A DNA stretch of 64,000 nt, taken from assembly GCA_016714795.1 (NCBI GenBank), contig JADKCA010000002.1, forward strand, positions 248,001-312,000, given 5' to 3'. Source of the stretch: Sphingomonadales bacterium. Lineage in GTDB: Bacteria > Pseudomonadota > Alphaproteobacteria > Sphingomonadales > Sphingomonadaceae. The notes beneath the pieces were generated by a model. It was given only the letters and a program-made list of their open reading frames with translations. It made no database searches and was not told the origin of the DNA. A program made the translations under genes and the position numbers. The stretch's first letter is position 1. Each line of letters starts with the position of its first letter. This document shows positions 39,872 through 49,275 of the stretch, in pieces.

Positions 39872-40198
39872 TCACCAGATCGTGACATGGCATATGGGAT
39901 GATCGCCGCCCAAGACTGTCCAATGTCCGCTGGGCTCTTGCCTGAGCGTTGCCATCTTGACCTTGTTTCCGCGCAGATCGCGGAAGGTGCATTGGGCGTT
40001 GCCATTTTTGGCGGGACGGCATTGCAGCCGTTTCGCCTGCGTGCAGTGCCAACCGGCGGCCTGCCCTTCGAGTGAGGCGGGGAGAAACTGCTCCATGGCG
40101 GCTGTGAATTCTTCAACGCTAGGCCCGAAGCGGGGCTGGCGGGCGGCAGCGCTTCCGGAGAGGGCGAGGGCGATGAGCGGGAGGAGGAGGGATTTCAC
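39872..40198 (-). CDS. Small exported protein of unknown function
   Basis: 108 residues. Signal peptide 1-19 (LLLPLIALALSGSAAA). Mature part has three or four cysteines (WHCTQAKRLQCRPAKN, AQCTFRDLRG and HPICHVTIW), which could form two disulfides. ATGA overlap with recN upstream. Function unknown. Confidence 0.75.
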   Translation of the reverse strand: MKSLLLPLIALALSGSAAARQPRFGPSVEEFTAAMEQFLPASLEGQAAGWHCTQAKRLQCRPAKNGNAQCTFRDLRGNKVKMATLRQEPSGHWTVLGGDHPICHVTIW

Positions 40199-41850
40199 AC
40201 CCCCTCCAGCAAGCGCCCCGCCTGCGCGCGCGCTTCTGCGGTCACTTCCGCACCGGACAGCATCCGGGCGATTTCCTCGCGGCGTTCGTCTGCATCCAGC
40301 GCGCGAACGCCGGTGCGGGTCACGGTGCCGTCCGAGCTTTTGGCGATGAAGAAATGCACGGCCCCGCGCGCCGCGACCTGTGGGGAGTGGGTGACGACGA
40401 GCAATTGCGTGCGTCGCGCCAGCCGCGCCAGCCGTTCGCCAATGGCAGAGGCGACAGCACCGCCAACGCCGCGATCAATTTCGTCGAAGATCATCGTGGC
40501 CGCCGCGCCTTCTTCGGCCAGCGCCACTTTCAGCGCGAGGATGAAGCGTGACGTTTCGCCGCCCGAAGCAATCTTGATCAGCGGGCCGAAGGGCGCGCCG
40601 GGGTTCGTTGCGACCATGAATTCCACCCGGTCGGCCCCGCGCGGGCCCCATTGGGATTCGGGCAGCGGCTCGACCAGCGTGCGGAATCGCGCGGAATCGA
40701 GCTTGAGCGGGACGAGTTCTCCCTCCACCGCCGCATCCAGCCGAATGGCGGCTTCGGCGCGGGTGGCAGAGAGCGCCTTGGCAGCCTTTGCATAGGCATC
40801 GCGCGCGGCCTGCGCTTCGGCTTCTAACTGGGCCAGCCGGTCGCTTCCCGTTTCGATGTCTTCCAATTGCCGCGCCAGCTCTGCCGCATGGGTCGCCAGT
40901 TCATCGGGCTGGACGCGATATTTGCGGGCCAGCGCACGCAGATCGAACAAGCGGGCTTCGTCCTTCTCGAAATCTTCCGGGCGGATGTCGAACGCGCGGG
41001 CGGCGGCGGCCAGATGATCCTCGGCGAGCGACCCTTCGATCACCGCCCGGTCGAGCGCGGCGAGCGCATCGGTGAGCGCGGGCGCTTCATGCGCGATCCG
41101 CTGAAGGATGCGCGCGGCCTGCCTCAATTTGGAGAGGCCCGCCTCGCCCGGCTCAACCAGATCGCGCACGGCTTTCAACTCGTCAGCCAGTTTCACACCC
41201 TTGAGCATTGTCTGCCGCCGCTCCGCCAGTTCGGCCTCTTCGCCGGGTTCCGGGGCAAAACTGCGGAGTTCGGCCACGGCATGATCCAGCCATTCCCGGT
41301 CAGACGCGGCCTTGTCCAGCGTTTCACGCAGCGATGCGAGCGTAGCTTGCACCGTGCGCCACGCCGCCCATGCAGTGGCCACGCCCGCCGTGTCTGACCG
41401 CGCAAATGCATCCAGCAGGTCGCGATGGCCCTTGGGGTTGATCAGCCCGCGATCATCATGCTGACCATGGATTTCGACAAGGCTTCCGCCCAGCTCGCGC
41501 AGCAGCGTGGCGGAAACAGGCTGGTCATTCACCCAGGCACGGCTGCCACCATCGGCCTTCACGGTGCGGCGCAGGATGATCGGCTCTCCGCTGTCATGGG
41601 ACAGATCATTATCTGCCAGAAGCGCGCGTGCTGGCGCAGTTGCGTCAAAACTCGCCGTAACGCCGGCCTGCGCGCAGCCATGGCGGACAAGCCCGCTATC
41701 GGCCCGATCCCCCAGCACAAGGCCCAGCGCATCAAGTAGAATGGATTTGCCCGCGCCGGTCTCGCCAGTGAGCACGCCCAGACCTGCCTCAAACTCAAGG
41801 TCGAGCGCCTCGATCAGCACGACATCGCGGATCGACAGGCTGGTCAGCAT
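40195..41850 (-). CDS. recN: DNA repair protein RecN
   Basis: SMC-like ATPase acting early in double-strand break repair. 551 residues. Walker A VLTGETGAGKSILLDAL, long coiled coils in the middle, then a C-terminal signature KIASGGETSRFILALK and Walker B TMIFDEIDRGVGG. Starts ten bases after the bamD stop. Confidence 0.96.
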   Translation of the reverse strand: MLTSLSIRDVVLIEALDLEFEAGLGVLTGETGAGKSILLDALGLVLGDRADSGLVRHGCAQAGVTASFDATAPARALLADNDLSHDSGEPIILRRTVKADGGSRAWVNDQPVSATLLRELGGSLVEIHGQHDDRGLINPKGHRDLLDAFARSDTAGVATAWAAWRTVQATLASLRETLDKAASDREWLDHAVAELRSFAPEPGEEAELAERRQTMLKGVKLADELKAVRDLVEPGEAGLSKLRQAARILQRIAHEAPALTDALAALDRAVIEGSLAEDHLAAAARAFDIRPEDFEKDEARLFDLRALARKYRVQPDELATHAAELARQLEDIETGSDRLAQLEAEAQAARDAYAKAAKALSATRAEAAIRLDAAVEGELVPLKLDSARFRTLVEPLPESQWGPRGADRVEFMVATNPGAPFGPLIKIASGGETSRFILALKVALAEEGAAATMIFDEIDRGVGGAVASAIGERLARLARRTQLLVVTHSPQVAARGAVHFFIAKSSDGTVTRTGVRALDADERREEIARMLSGAEVTAEARAQAGRLLEGV

Positions 41851-41860
41851 GGGGCGTCAA

Positions 41861-42643
41861 TCAGGATGCGGGAATGTGCTTCTGCACCAGCGCATAGGCA
41901 TGTTCATACCATTTGGAGCCGGGATAGTTGGCTCCCAGAACTGCCGCTGCCTTCTGCGCTTCTGCCGGAATGCCCAGCGCCAGATAGGATTCGGTCAGGC
42001 GCATCAGGGCTTCGGGCGCGTGGCTGGTGGTCTGATAGGTATCGACTACCTTGCGGAAACGAACGACACTGGCCAGCCAGTTGCCGCGCCGCTGATAAAA
42101 GCGTCCGATTTCCATTTCCTTGCCGGCCAAATGGTCATTGACCAGATCGACCTTCAGGCGGGCATCGGCGGAATAACGCGAATTGGGGTAACTGCGGATG
42201 AGCTCTCCGAACGAATCAAGAGCGGACTGGGTGATGCGCTGATCACGCGTGACATCGCTGATCTGCTCATAATAATTGAGCGCGATCAGATAATGCGCAT
42301 AGGGCGCATCGCGGTTGCCCGGATGGATGGAGAGGAAGCGCTGCGCCGAATTGGTCGATTCGGTATAATCGCGGCCCATATAATAGCTGAAGGCGCTCAT
42401 CAGCTGCGCACGGCGCGCCCAGACCGAATAGGGGTGTTGGCGTTCCACCTCGTCGAACAGGGCGGCAGCCAGCTTGAACTCGCCGCGATCCAGCCGTTCC
42501 TTGGCTGTGGCGTAGAGCGTGTTCACATCCCGCGCGACACATTGCGTGTCCTTTTTCACGCGGTTGCGCGAACAGGCGGGCAGCGCCAGCGTGACCGAAG
42601 CCAGGGCCAGCAGCAGGATCGGACGAGACATGGATTTCAACAT
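41861..42643 (-). CDS. bamD: Outer-membrane assembly lipoprotein BamD
   Basis: Essential lipoprotein of the BAM complex. About 260 residues from ATG 42643 (ATG 42631 also possible). Lipobox LPAC, then TPR repeats: LYATAKERLDRGEFKLAA, FDEVERQHPYSVWARRAQ, NYYEQISDVTRDQ, and SFGELIRSYPNSRYSADA. Divergent from the glycosyltransferase with an 82-base gap. Confidence 0.95.
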   Translation of the reverse strand: MLKSMSRPILLLALASVTLALPACSRNRVKKDTQCVARDVNTLYATAKERLDRGEFKLAAALFDEVERQHPYSVWARRAQLMSAFSYYMGRDYTESTNSAQRFLSIHPGNRDAPYAHYLIALNYYEQISDVTRDQRITQSALDSFGELIRSYPNSRYSADARLKVDLVNDHLAGKEMEIGRFYQRRGNWLASVVRFRKVVDTYQTTSHAPEALMRLTESYLALGIPAEAQKAAAVLGANYPGSKWYEHAYALVQKHIPAS

Positions 42644-42725
42644 GGCCCGCGTTCTAGCCGCGCTTTTGCCCCGCGCCAAGCCATGAGATGCGCTTTGGTA
42701 ACGCTTTGGCGCTAGGGATGCACGG

Positions 42726-43892
42726 ATGCTCAAGGTGTTGACCCTCGCCAGCCTGTTTCCAGATGCGGCGCGGCCCACGCTCGGCCCGTTCGTGGAACGG
42801 CAGACGTTGGGGCTGGCCGGACATCCGGATGTGGAACTGGTGGTGGTCTCGCCGCGCGGTCTGCCGCCCTTTCCGCTGTCGCTTCATCCCCATTACCGGG
42901 CATTGGCAGCGCAGCCAGCGCAAGAGGCGTGGAAGGGCGTGACCGTTCACCGTCCACGCTTCATCCATTGGCCGGGAACCGGCGGGCGGTTTGATGCGGG
43001 TGCGATGGCGCGGGCGGTGCTGCCGCTGCTGCGCCGCATCCGGCAAGGTTTCGCGTTCGATGTGATCGATGCCGAATTCTTCTTCCCCGATGGTCCGGCG
43101 GCAATCCGGCTGGGCGAAGCGCTGGGCGTTCCCGTGTCCATCAAGGCACGCGGCGCAGATATCCATTATTGGGGCACGCAGCCGGGTACCGGCGCGCAAG
43201 TGATCGACGCGGGACGGAAGGCGGCGGGTCTGCTCGCCGTCGCGCAATCGCTCAAGGCCGACATGGCGGTGCTGGGGATGCCGGAAGAGCGCATCCGTGT
43301 GCATTATACCGGTGTGGACCTGTCCCGCTTCAAGCCGGGTGACAAGGCGGCGCTGAAGGCGGATCTGGGCATATCCGGCCCGCTTGTGAGCTGCGTGGGG
43401 GCGCTGATTCCGCGCAAACGTCAGGGGCTGATTGTCGAGGCGCTGGCCTCTCTGCCCGGCGTCACGCTGGTTCTGATCGGCAAGGGCGAGGATGAAGCCG
43501 CGTTGCGGGCGCAAGCCGCTGCACTGGGCTTGGCAGACCGAATGCGCTTCACCGGGGCCATTCCGCAAGACGAGATTGCACGCTGGCTGGCCGCGTCAGA
43601 CGTGATGTGCCTGCCTTCCGCATCGGAAGGGCTGGCCAATGCCTGGGTGGAGGCGTTGGCCTGTGGCACGCCGGTTGTCATCACCGATGTGGGCGGCGCG
43701 CGCGAGCTGGTCGACCGGCCCGAGGCGGGGCAACTGGTCGCACCCGAATCGCCCGCCATTGCAGAGGCGATCCGCGCGCTGATCCAAAGCCCGCCCGCGC
43801 CGGATGCTGTGCGCGCGGCGGCAATGCGCTTCACATGGGAAGCGAATCGCGATGCGCTTTATGCGCACCTGTCCGGGCTTGTCAGTCGATAA
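42726..43892 (+). CDS. GT4 family glycosyltransferase
   Basis: GT-B fold retaining transferase, probably for a surface glycan or glycolipid. 388 residues: acceptor half with LASLFPDAARPTLGPFVERQ, linker to the donor half at IRVHYTGVDLSRF, GALIPRKRQGL, and the signature SASEGLANAWVEALACGTPVV with its two Glu. The substrate is unknown. Lies alone between bamD and secF and overlaps the convergent secF end by 11 bases. In sphingomonads, glycosyltransferases that build glycosphingolipids are one possibility, not shown here. Confidence 0.88.
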   Translation: MLKVLTLASLFPDAARPTLGPFVERQTLGLAGHPDVELVVVSPRGLPPFPLSLHPHYRALAAQPAQEAWKGVTVHRPRFIHWPGTGGRFDAGAMARAVLPLLRRIRQGFAFDVIDAEFFFPDGPAAIRLGEALGVPVSIKARGADIHYWGTQPGTGAQVIDAGRKAAGLLAVAQSLKADMAVLGMPEERIRVHYTGVDLSRFKPGDKAALKADLGISGPLVSCVGALIPRKRQGLIVEALASLPGVTLVLIGKGEDEAALRAQAAALGLADRMRFTGAIPQDEIARWLAASDVMCLPSASEGLANAWVEALACGTPVVITDVGGARELVDRPEAGQLVAPESPAIAEAIRALIQSPPAPDAVRAAAMRFTWEANRDALYAHLSGLVSR

Positions 43893-44901
43893 AGCCTTCG
43901 GCGGGCAGCGCGCTCTTCTTGCCGTTTTCATCCTTGGGGACGAAGCTGTCTGACTTCACATTGAGCCAGATCAGGATCGGCGCTGCAATGTAGACGGACG
44001 AGAAGGTGCCGACGACGATGCCAAGGAACATCGCCGCGGTGAACCCGAAAATCACGTCCGGCCCGAGGAACAGCAAAATGCCCAGCGTGATGATCAGCGA
44101 CAGCGAAGTCACGATGGTGCGGGACAGCGTTTCATTGACCGACTGGTTGAGCAGCGCCTGAATTTCCATCTTGCGCCATTTGCGGAAATTTTCGCGCATC
44201 CGGTCATAAGTGACGATGGTGTCGTTCAGCGAGTAGCCGATGATGGTCAGCACCGCTGCGACGATGTTCAGGTCGAACTCCAGCTGGGTCAAAGCAAAGA
44301 ATCCGAACGTCAGGATCACGTCGTGGAAGAGTGCGAACAGCGCGCCCACGCCGAACTGCCATTCGAAGCTCAGCCAGATGTACAGCGCAATGCCCACCAT
44401 GGCGAGCGACAGGGCGATGCTTCCGGTGCGGAACAACTCGGTAGAGACCTTGCCGGAGACCGATTCGACTGCCCCGAATTTTGCATCAGGGAAATCCTGT
44501 TGAATGGATGTGCGCACCGCGCTTGCCACCTTGTTGGCCGCGCCCACATCCTTTTCGCTGGCGGCGGCAGATGTGCCTTGCAGCCATTGCAGGAACGGGT
44601 TGGAACTGCCTTCCAGCGGAATGCGGATCGCCACTTCCTTCGCGCTGCCGGTCTGCTGGATGGTCGCATTCTCGACACCAAGACCTTGCAGCCGCTCGCG
44701 AAGCGCGGGAACGTCGGCAGTTTGTGCGAAGGAGACGCGCATCATCTGCCCGCCGGAGAAATCGACGCCCCAGTTGAGTCCGCGCACCGAAACCAGTGCG
44801 ACCGAGGCGATGATCAGCCCGACAGACAGCGCCAACGCCACCCAGCGCCAGCGCAGAAAATCGATGTTCGTATTGTCCGGAACCAGTTTCAGGGGACGCA
44901 T
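43882..44901 (-). CDS. secF: Protein translocase subunit SecF
   Basis: Membrane partner of SecD that uses proton motive force to help export. 339 residues with six helices; WGVDFSGGQMMRVSF near the first periplasmic region, IVAAVLTIIGYSLNDTIVTYDRMREN and the TLSRTIVTSLS motif are diagnostic. Follows secD by ten bases. Confidence 0.97.
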   Translation of the reverse strand: MRPLKLVPDNTNIDFLRWRWVALALSVGLIIASVALVSVRGLNWGVDFSGGQMMRVSFAQTADVPALRERLQGLGVENATIQQTGSAKEVAIRIPLEGSSNPFLQWLQGTSAAASEKDVGAANKVASAVRTSIQQDFPDAKFGAVESVSGKVSTELFRTGSIALSLAMVGIALYIWLSFEWQFGVGALFALFHDVILTFGFFALTQLEFDLNIVAAVLTIIGYSLNDTIVTYDRMRENFRKWRKMEIQALLNQSVNETLSRTIVTSLSLIITLGILLFLGPDVIFGFTAAMFLGIVVGTFSSVYIAAPILIWLNVKSDSFVPKDENGKKSALPAEGFID

Positions 44902-44911
44902 GGACTTTTCC

Positions 44912-46510
44912 TCAGATCACGAGTTCTTGCGGACGGTTGCGCTTCAGATAATCAGCCACCAGCAGGCGGGTCAGCGTCACGCCGGTAAAGACCGAGGTGA
45001 CGATGCCGAGCGCCAGCACCACGGCAAAGCCGCGGATCGGGCCGGAGCCGAACCAGAACATGATGATGGCGGAAATCACGTTGGTGACGTTCGCATCAAA
45101 AATCGCGCGGCTCGCTTCCTTATAGCCGAACTCGACCGCCTGAATGGTCTGGCGGCCCCGGGCAATTTCTTCGCGGATGCGCTCGTTGATCAGCACGTTG
45201 GCGTCGACGGCTGCACCGATGGTCAGCACAAAACCGGCAATGCCGGGCAGCGTCAGGGTTGCGCCGAAGATCGACATCAGCCCGAGAATCAGGAAGGCGT
45301 TCACCACGAGCGCGATCGTCGTGTAAACGCCGAACCGGGCGTAAGTGAGCACCATGAAGAAGATCAGCGCAACGGTTGCCACCAGCCCCGCCAGCACACC
45401 CTTCTGAATCGAATCGCGGCCCAGATCAGGGCCGACCGAGCGTTCATCCACCACCGTGAGCGCGACCGGGAGTTTGCCGGATTGCAACGAGACGGCCAGT
45501 TCGTTGGCGCTGTCCACCGTAAAGCTGCCGCTGATCTGCGCCTGCCCGGTCAGGATGGCATCCTTGAACACGGGGGCGGAAATCACCTTGCCGTCCAGAA
45601 TGATGGCAAATTCCTTGCCGACATTCGCGGTGGAAACCTGCGCGAACTTCTTGCCGCCCTTGTTGTTGAAGCGAATATCCACAACCGGGGTGCGGCCATC
45701 CTGATCATAGGCCTGCTTGGCCGCAATCAGATCTTCGCCAGACACCATCACGCGGCGCTGGACGACGATCTTCGCGCCCTGTGCACGCGAGTCCATGAAG
45801 GGGAGGATTTCGCTGCCCGGACCGGCAATGCCGGTGGTCGCGCCGGACTGGTCCGGATCTACCAGCTTGAATTCAAGCTTGGCGGTCTTGCCCAGCAAGG
45901 ATTTGAGACGCTCAGGGTCTTTGAGGCCCGGCACCTGCACCTGAATGCGGTTGGCGCCTTGCAGCGTGACCGAGACTTCCTTCGTCCCGTCCGGATCGAT
46001 CCGGCGGGAGACGACGCCCCGCGCGGCTTCCATCGATTGTTTGATCTTGTCCTGAAGGCCTTCCGGCGTCGGCGTCATCACGATCCGCGTCGAATCGCGG
46101 ATTTCAACCACCCAGTCGCGCTTGCCGGTTACGCCCACGCCATTGGTGAGGTTGTAAGCCAACTCGCGGGCGCGATCCACATCGGCCGTGTTGCGCGGCA
46201 TGAAGGACAAAATGCCGTCTGCTGTCGAAATCTCGCCGATTTCGATGCGCGGATCTGCCCGGCGCATTGCGGTGCGGACATCTTCATCCATCTGCGCCAT
46301 CTGTGCCTTTGCCACTTCGGGCGTTGCCGCTTCGAGCAGAAGTTCGGAGCCGCCTGCCAGATCAAGGCCCAGATTGATGTGCGCGTCCGCCACGCGCTTG
46401 GGCAGATAAGCGCGCGCATTTTCAGGAAGGATGGTCGGAAATGCGGCCAGAATCCCGATCAGCGTCGTCACAATGACGAGGCGGATTTTCCAGGTGGGAA
46501 AGTCGAGCAT
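44912..46510 (-). CDS. secD: Protein translocase subunit SecD
   Basis: 532 residues. NLGLDLAGGSELLLE in the first periplasmic domain, a large P1 domain, and six helices including IGAAVDANVLINERIREE and the ARAIFDANVTN region. Operon yajC-secD-secF on the minus strand. Confidence 0.97.
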   Translation of the reverse strand: MLDFPTWKIRLVIVTTLIGILAAFPTILPENARAYLPKRVADAHINLGLDLAGGSELLLEAATPEVAKAQMAQMDEDVRTAMRRADPRIEIGEISTADGILSFMPRNTADVDRARELAYNLTNGVGVTGKRDWVVEIRDSTRIVMTPTPEGLQDKIKQSMEAARGVVSRRIDPDGTKEVSVTLQGANRIQVQVPGLKDPERLKSLLGKTAKLEFKLVDPDQSGATTGIAGPGSEILPFMDSRAQGAKIVVQRRVMVSGEDLIAAKQAYDQDGRTPVVDIRFNNKGGKKFAQVSTANVGKEFAIILDGKVISAPVFKDAILTGQAQISGSFTVDSANELAVSLQSGKLPVALTVVDERSVGPDLGRDSIQKGVLAGLVATVALIFFMVLTYARFGVYTTIALVVNAFLILGLMSIFGATLTLPGIAGFVLTIGAAVDANVLINERIREEIARGRQTIQAVEFGYKEASRAIFDANVTNVISAIIMFWFGSGPIRGFAVVLALGIVTSVFTGVTLTRLLVADYLKRNRPQELVI

Positions 46511-46517
46511 CGGGCGA

Positions 46518-46859
46518 TCAGTCGTTCGCGGGCTTGGCAGGGGTTGCGGTCAGCACGTCGGTCAGCATCGACTTGACGGACTTGACCTTGATGCCGGGCG
46601 CGATTTCGATTTCAATCGCATCGGCTTCCACCTTGGTCACCTTGCCATAAAGACCGCCGCCGGTGACGACCTGATCACCCTTCTTCACGGCCTCGATCTT
46701 GGCGCGATGGGTCTTCATCTGCTTCTGCTGCGGCCGGATCAGGAAGAACCAGAAGATCACGAAGATCAGGATCAGCGGAACGACGTTGGCCAGCAGGGCT
46801 GCACTGCCCCCGGAAGAGGCTGAACCGGCGGCTTGGGCGTATGCGGGTGTGAAAAACAT
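46518..46859 (-). CDS. yajC: Preprotein translocase subunit YajC
   Basis: 113 residues, single helix (LANVVPLILIFVIFWFFLI) followed by RPQQKQMKTHRAKIEAVKKGDQVVTGGGLYG, the YajC hallmark. First gene of the sec operon; the 235 bases upstream carry its promoter but no other gene. Confidence 0.96.
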   Translation of the reverse strand: MFFTPAYAQAAGSASSGGSAALLANVVPLILIFVIFWFFLIRPQQKQMKTHRAKIEAVKKGDQVVTGGGLYGKVTKVEADAIEIEIAPGIKVKSVKSMLTDVLTATPAKPAND

Positions 46860-46970
46860 CGCGTTACTCTATGACCAGAGGGAGTGGCGGGGCGGGAAGG
46901 CCCTATCTGGGTGGCGCGCCTATCATCTTCAAGCCATGGGAGCAACAACGCGGTTCACCGGCATGGGTTC

Positions 46971-47001
46971 GGCAGCCGGACCGGGGGAGGGTCCGGCTGC
47001 C
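46971..47001. terminator. Perfect hairpin downstream of the CRP-like gene
   Basis: 12-base arms GGCAGCCGGACC (46971-46982) and GGTCCGGCTGCC (46990-47001), seven-base loop. Without a T tract on either side it is not a classic terminator, but it lies 94 bases past the crp-like stop and before yajC. Confidence 0.5.
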
Positions 47002-47094
47002 AGCATCCTTCTGTCCAACCGCGCTGTTATCGTCCTGTCGAAAGCCCTGCCCCTCGGGTCGCGTGTCACAAGGGCGGGACTGCTGACGCAAGCG

Positions 47095-47781
47095 TCATTC
47101 GCAGGACGCGGCGACTTCGGACAGAAAGGTGCTATCCAATATGCGGATCCGGCCATGCTCCAGCGCGATAATGCCGACATCGGCCCAAGAAGAGAGCTGC
47201 CGATTGATATGCTCACGACTCATGCCTGCGAAATTGCCGAGTTCGCTCTGGTTCAAATCCAGCTTCAGGCGGCCTTCCTTGCTTCCGGCAAAGGTCAGCC
47301 GCTGAAGATAGCGGGCGAGGCGCGGACCAGACGCAAACGCCCGGTCGCTCTCGATCATCGAGTTGGTCTGGCGCAAGCGGCGGGCCAGCTCGCGCATCAG
47401 TCGCCATGCCATGCCGGGCTGGCGTTCCACAAAGGCTTCGAATGCGGCGCGCGACAGGCGCAGGTATCGGCCTGCCTCGATGGCGATGACAGAGGCGGTC
47501 CGTTCTCCGCCATCGAGCACGGCGATCTCACCCAACACGGTGCCGGGATCGGCAAAATCCAGCGTGATTTCGCGCCCGTTGGAAGCGACCATGGTGATTT
47601 TGGCATGGCCTTCGAGCAGGATGATCAGATGATCGCCCGGATCGCCCTGAAGCAGCAGCGTCTGGCCCTTTTTCATGCTTTGCTGAGAGGCCAGAGACAG
47701 CAGGTCGTCCAGCTCGTCGGCGCGGCAGGCCGCAAATAATGATGTGGCAGGCAGCAGTTCGGCCAGACCCTTGGCGTCCAT
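47095..47781 (-). CDS. CRP-type cAMP-binding regulator
   Basis: 228 residues from ATG 47781. N-terminal cyclic-nucleotide domain with a phosphate-binding cassette GEIAVLDGGERTAS containing the Arg and Thr expected for cAMP, central dimer helix, then HTH QSELGNFAGMSREHINRQL. The recognition helix has R-E-x3-R as in E. coli CRP (which reads TGTGA), unlike the FNR-type E-x2-S-R helix of the regulator at 16.9 kb. No N-terminal cysteine cluster. It is divergent from serine palmitoyltransferase, and a perfect CRP box lies between. Confidence 0.9.
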   Translation of the reverse strand: MDAKGLAELLPATSLFAACRADELDDLLSLASQQSMKKGQTLLLQGDPGDHLIILLEGHAKITMVASNGREITLDFADPGTVLGEIAVLDGGERTASVIAIEAGRYLRLSRAAFEAFVERQPGMAWRLMRELARRLRQTNSMIESDRAFASGPRLARYLQRLTFAGSKEGRLKLDLNQSELGNFAGMSREHINRQLSSWADVGIIALEHGRIRILDSTFLSEVAASCE

Positions 47782-47849
47782 CACTCATCCCCTTCATCCG
47801 GTGTGTGCCGGATCATCGTGCGATATTAGCGCCGGATTTGCATGTCTTT

Positions 47850-47865
47850 TGTGATGATGGTCACA
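47850..47865. promoter_or_regulatory. Canonical CRP box
   Basis: TGTGAtgatggTCACA, exact match to TGTGA-N6-TCACA, 69 bases upstream of the CRP-like gene and about 157 upstream of spt. The adjacent regulator has the matching recognition helix, so autoregulation and possible control of spt are likely. Confidence 0.8.
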
Positions 47866-48021
47866 TTGGCCGGGCAGAAGGGATTGCGCAGGCTTGCCCC
47901 GTTCCCGCCGCAATCGCTTGGCAAGAACGCATAAACCGTTAAGGGGGTTCGATTGCGTTCCGGGCCGGTAACGTGCAAAAGCCGCCGTTCGGGTAAGCTT
48001 CCAGAGGATACGGGATCAGGA

Positions 48022-49239
48022 ATGGGTGATCTGTTTGACAAGTTTGCGCCGCTGATTGCGGAGCATGAGGCCTTGCTCCACAGCACGGAGCGTCATCCGT
48101 TCGCAATCGTGATGGACAAGGTGCTTGGTCCTACCGAAGCCATCATCAAGGGCAAGCAAACCATCCTCGTCGGCACCTATAATTATATGGGCATGACCTT
48201 CGATCAGGACGTGATTGAAGAGGGCGTCCGCGCGATGCGCGAATATGGTACCGGCACCAATGGCAGCCGCATGCTCAACGGCACCTTTGCCGACCATGTC
48301 GATGCCGAAGACGCGCTCAAGGAATTTTACGGCACCGATCACGCCATGGTGTTCTCGACCGGTTATCAAGCCAATCTCGGCATTGTCTCCGCACTGGTCG
48401 GCAAAGACGAATATGTCGTCATCGATCTGGACAGTCACGCCTCCATCTATGATGGCTGCTTCATGGGCATGGGGATGAGCGGGGCCAATCTGGTCCGGTT
48501 CCGCCACAATAATGTCGAGCATCTGCGCTCCCGCCTTGAAAAGCTGCCCAAGGATGCGGGCAAGCTCGTCGTGCTCGAAGGCGTCTATTCGATGCTGGGC
48601 GACATCGCCCCGCTCAAGGAAATGGTGACCATCGCCAAGGATCACGGCGCGCTGGTGCTGGTCGATGAAGCGCATTCGATGGGCTTTTTCGGTGAGAATG
48701 GCCGCGGCGTCTATGAAGAGCAGGGCCTTGAAGACATGGTCGACTTCGTGGTCGGCACCTTCTCCAAGAGCGTGGGCACGGTCGGCGGCTTCGTTGTTTC
48801 CAACCATCCCAAGTTCGAAATCGTTCGATTTGCCTGCCGTCCCTATATTTTCACGGCCTCGCTTCCGCCGAGCGTGGTGGCCACTGCTGCATGTTCGATC
48901 CGCAAGTTGATGACCGCGCAGAACAAGCGCGACCGGCTGTGGACCAACACACGCCGCGTCCATCAGGGCCTGCGCGAGATGGGCTATAATCTGGCCACCG
49001 ATCACGCCCAGTCCGCGATCATTGCGGTGCTGCTCGACGATCAGGATCAGGCCGTCGCCACATGGCAGGCGCTGCTGGAACTCGGTGTCTATGTGAACGT
49101 TGCCCGCCCGCCCGCAACACCGGTGGGCATGTATCTGCTGCGGTGTTCGCTGTCGGCCGAGCATACCGACGAACAGGTGACGACGATCCTCGAACGCTTC
49201 AAGCAGGCGGGGCAGAAAACGGGCGCGCTGCCCGCTTGA
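48022..49239 (+). CDS. spt: Serine palmitoyltransferase
   Basis: PLP enzyme condensing serine and palmitoyl thioester to 3-ketodihydrosphingosine, the first step of sphingolipid synthesis. 405 residues from ATG 48022. Alpha-oxoamine synthase fold: YNYMGMT, GTNGSRMLNGT, DSHAS (His stacking on PLP), VDEAHSMGFFG, and the PLP Lys in FSKSVGTVGG. A soluble single-gene enzyme as in Sphingomonas paucimobilis. A KBL/BioF relative is the alternative, but the length and residues fit SPT better. The stop overlaps an FNR box. Confidence 0.88.
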   Translation: MGDLFDKFAPLIAEHEALLHSTERHPFAIVMDKVLGPTEAIIKGKQTILVGTYNYMGMTFDQDVIEEGVRAMREYGTGTNGSRMLNGTFADHVDAEDALKEFYGTDHAMVFSTGYQANLGIVSALVGKDEYVVIDLDSHASIYDGCFMGMGMSGANLVRFRHNNVEHLRSRLEKLPKDAGKLVVLEGVYSMLGDIAPLKEMVTIAKDHGALVLVDEAHSMGFFGENGRGVYEEQGLEDMVDFVVGTFSKSVGTVGGFVVSNHPKFEIVRFACRPYIFTASLPPSVVATAACSIRKLMTAQNKRDRLWTNTRRVHQGLREMGYNLATDHAQSAIIAVLLDDQDQAVATWQALLELGVYVNVARPPATPVGMYLLRCSLSAEHTDEQVTTILERFKQAGQKTGALPA

Positions 49240-49249
49240 TCTGAATCAA
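49236..49249 (+). promoter_or_regulatory. FNR box upstream of the carotenoid-oxygenase gene
   Basis: TTGATCTGAATCAA, perfect consensus. It overlaps the spt stop codon and is centred 68 bases before the ATG of the oxygenase gene; a start near 49284 is predicted. Confidence 0.65.
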
Positions 49250-49275
49250 CGCGCTGACGGCACATTCTCCCTAGC

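Noticed and set aside
44504..46576. 690-codon plus-strand ORF
   Set aside because: Antisense to secF/secD; no recognisable domain and composition of a shadow frame.
46860..47094. tRNA or 4.5S RNA in the yajC upstream region
   Set aside because: No T-loop GGTTCGA-type sequence and no GGAAGGAAGCAGCC motif on either strand.
46699..47739. 346-codon plus-strand ORF spanning yajC and the CRP-like gene
   Set aside because: Covers the opposite strand of two well-supported genes and the gap between them; no ribosome site or motif.
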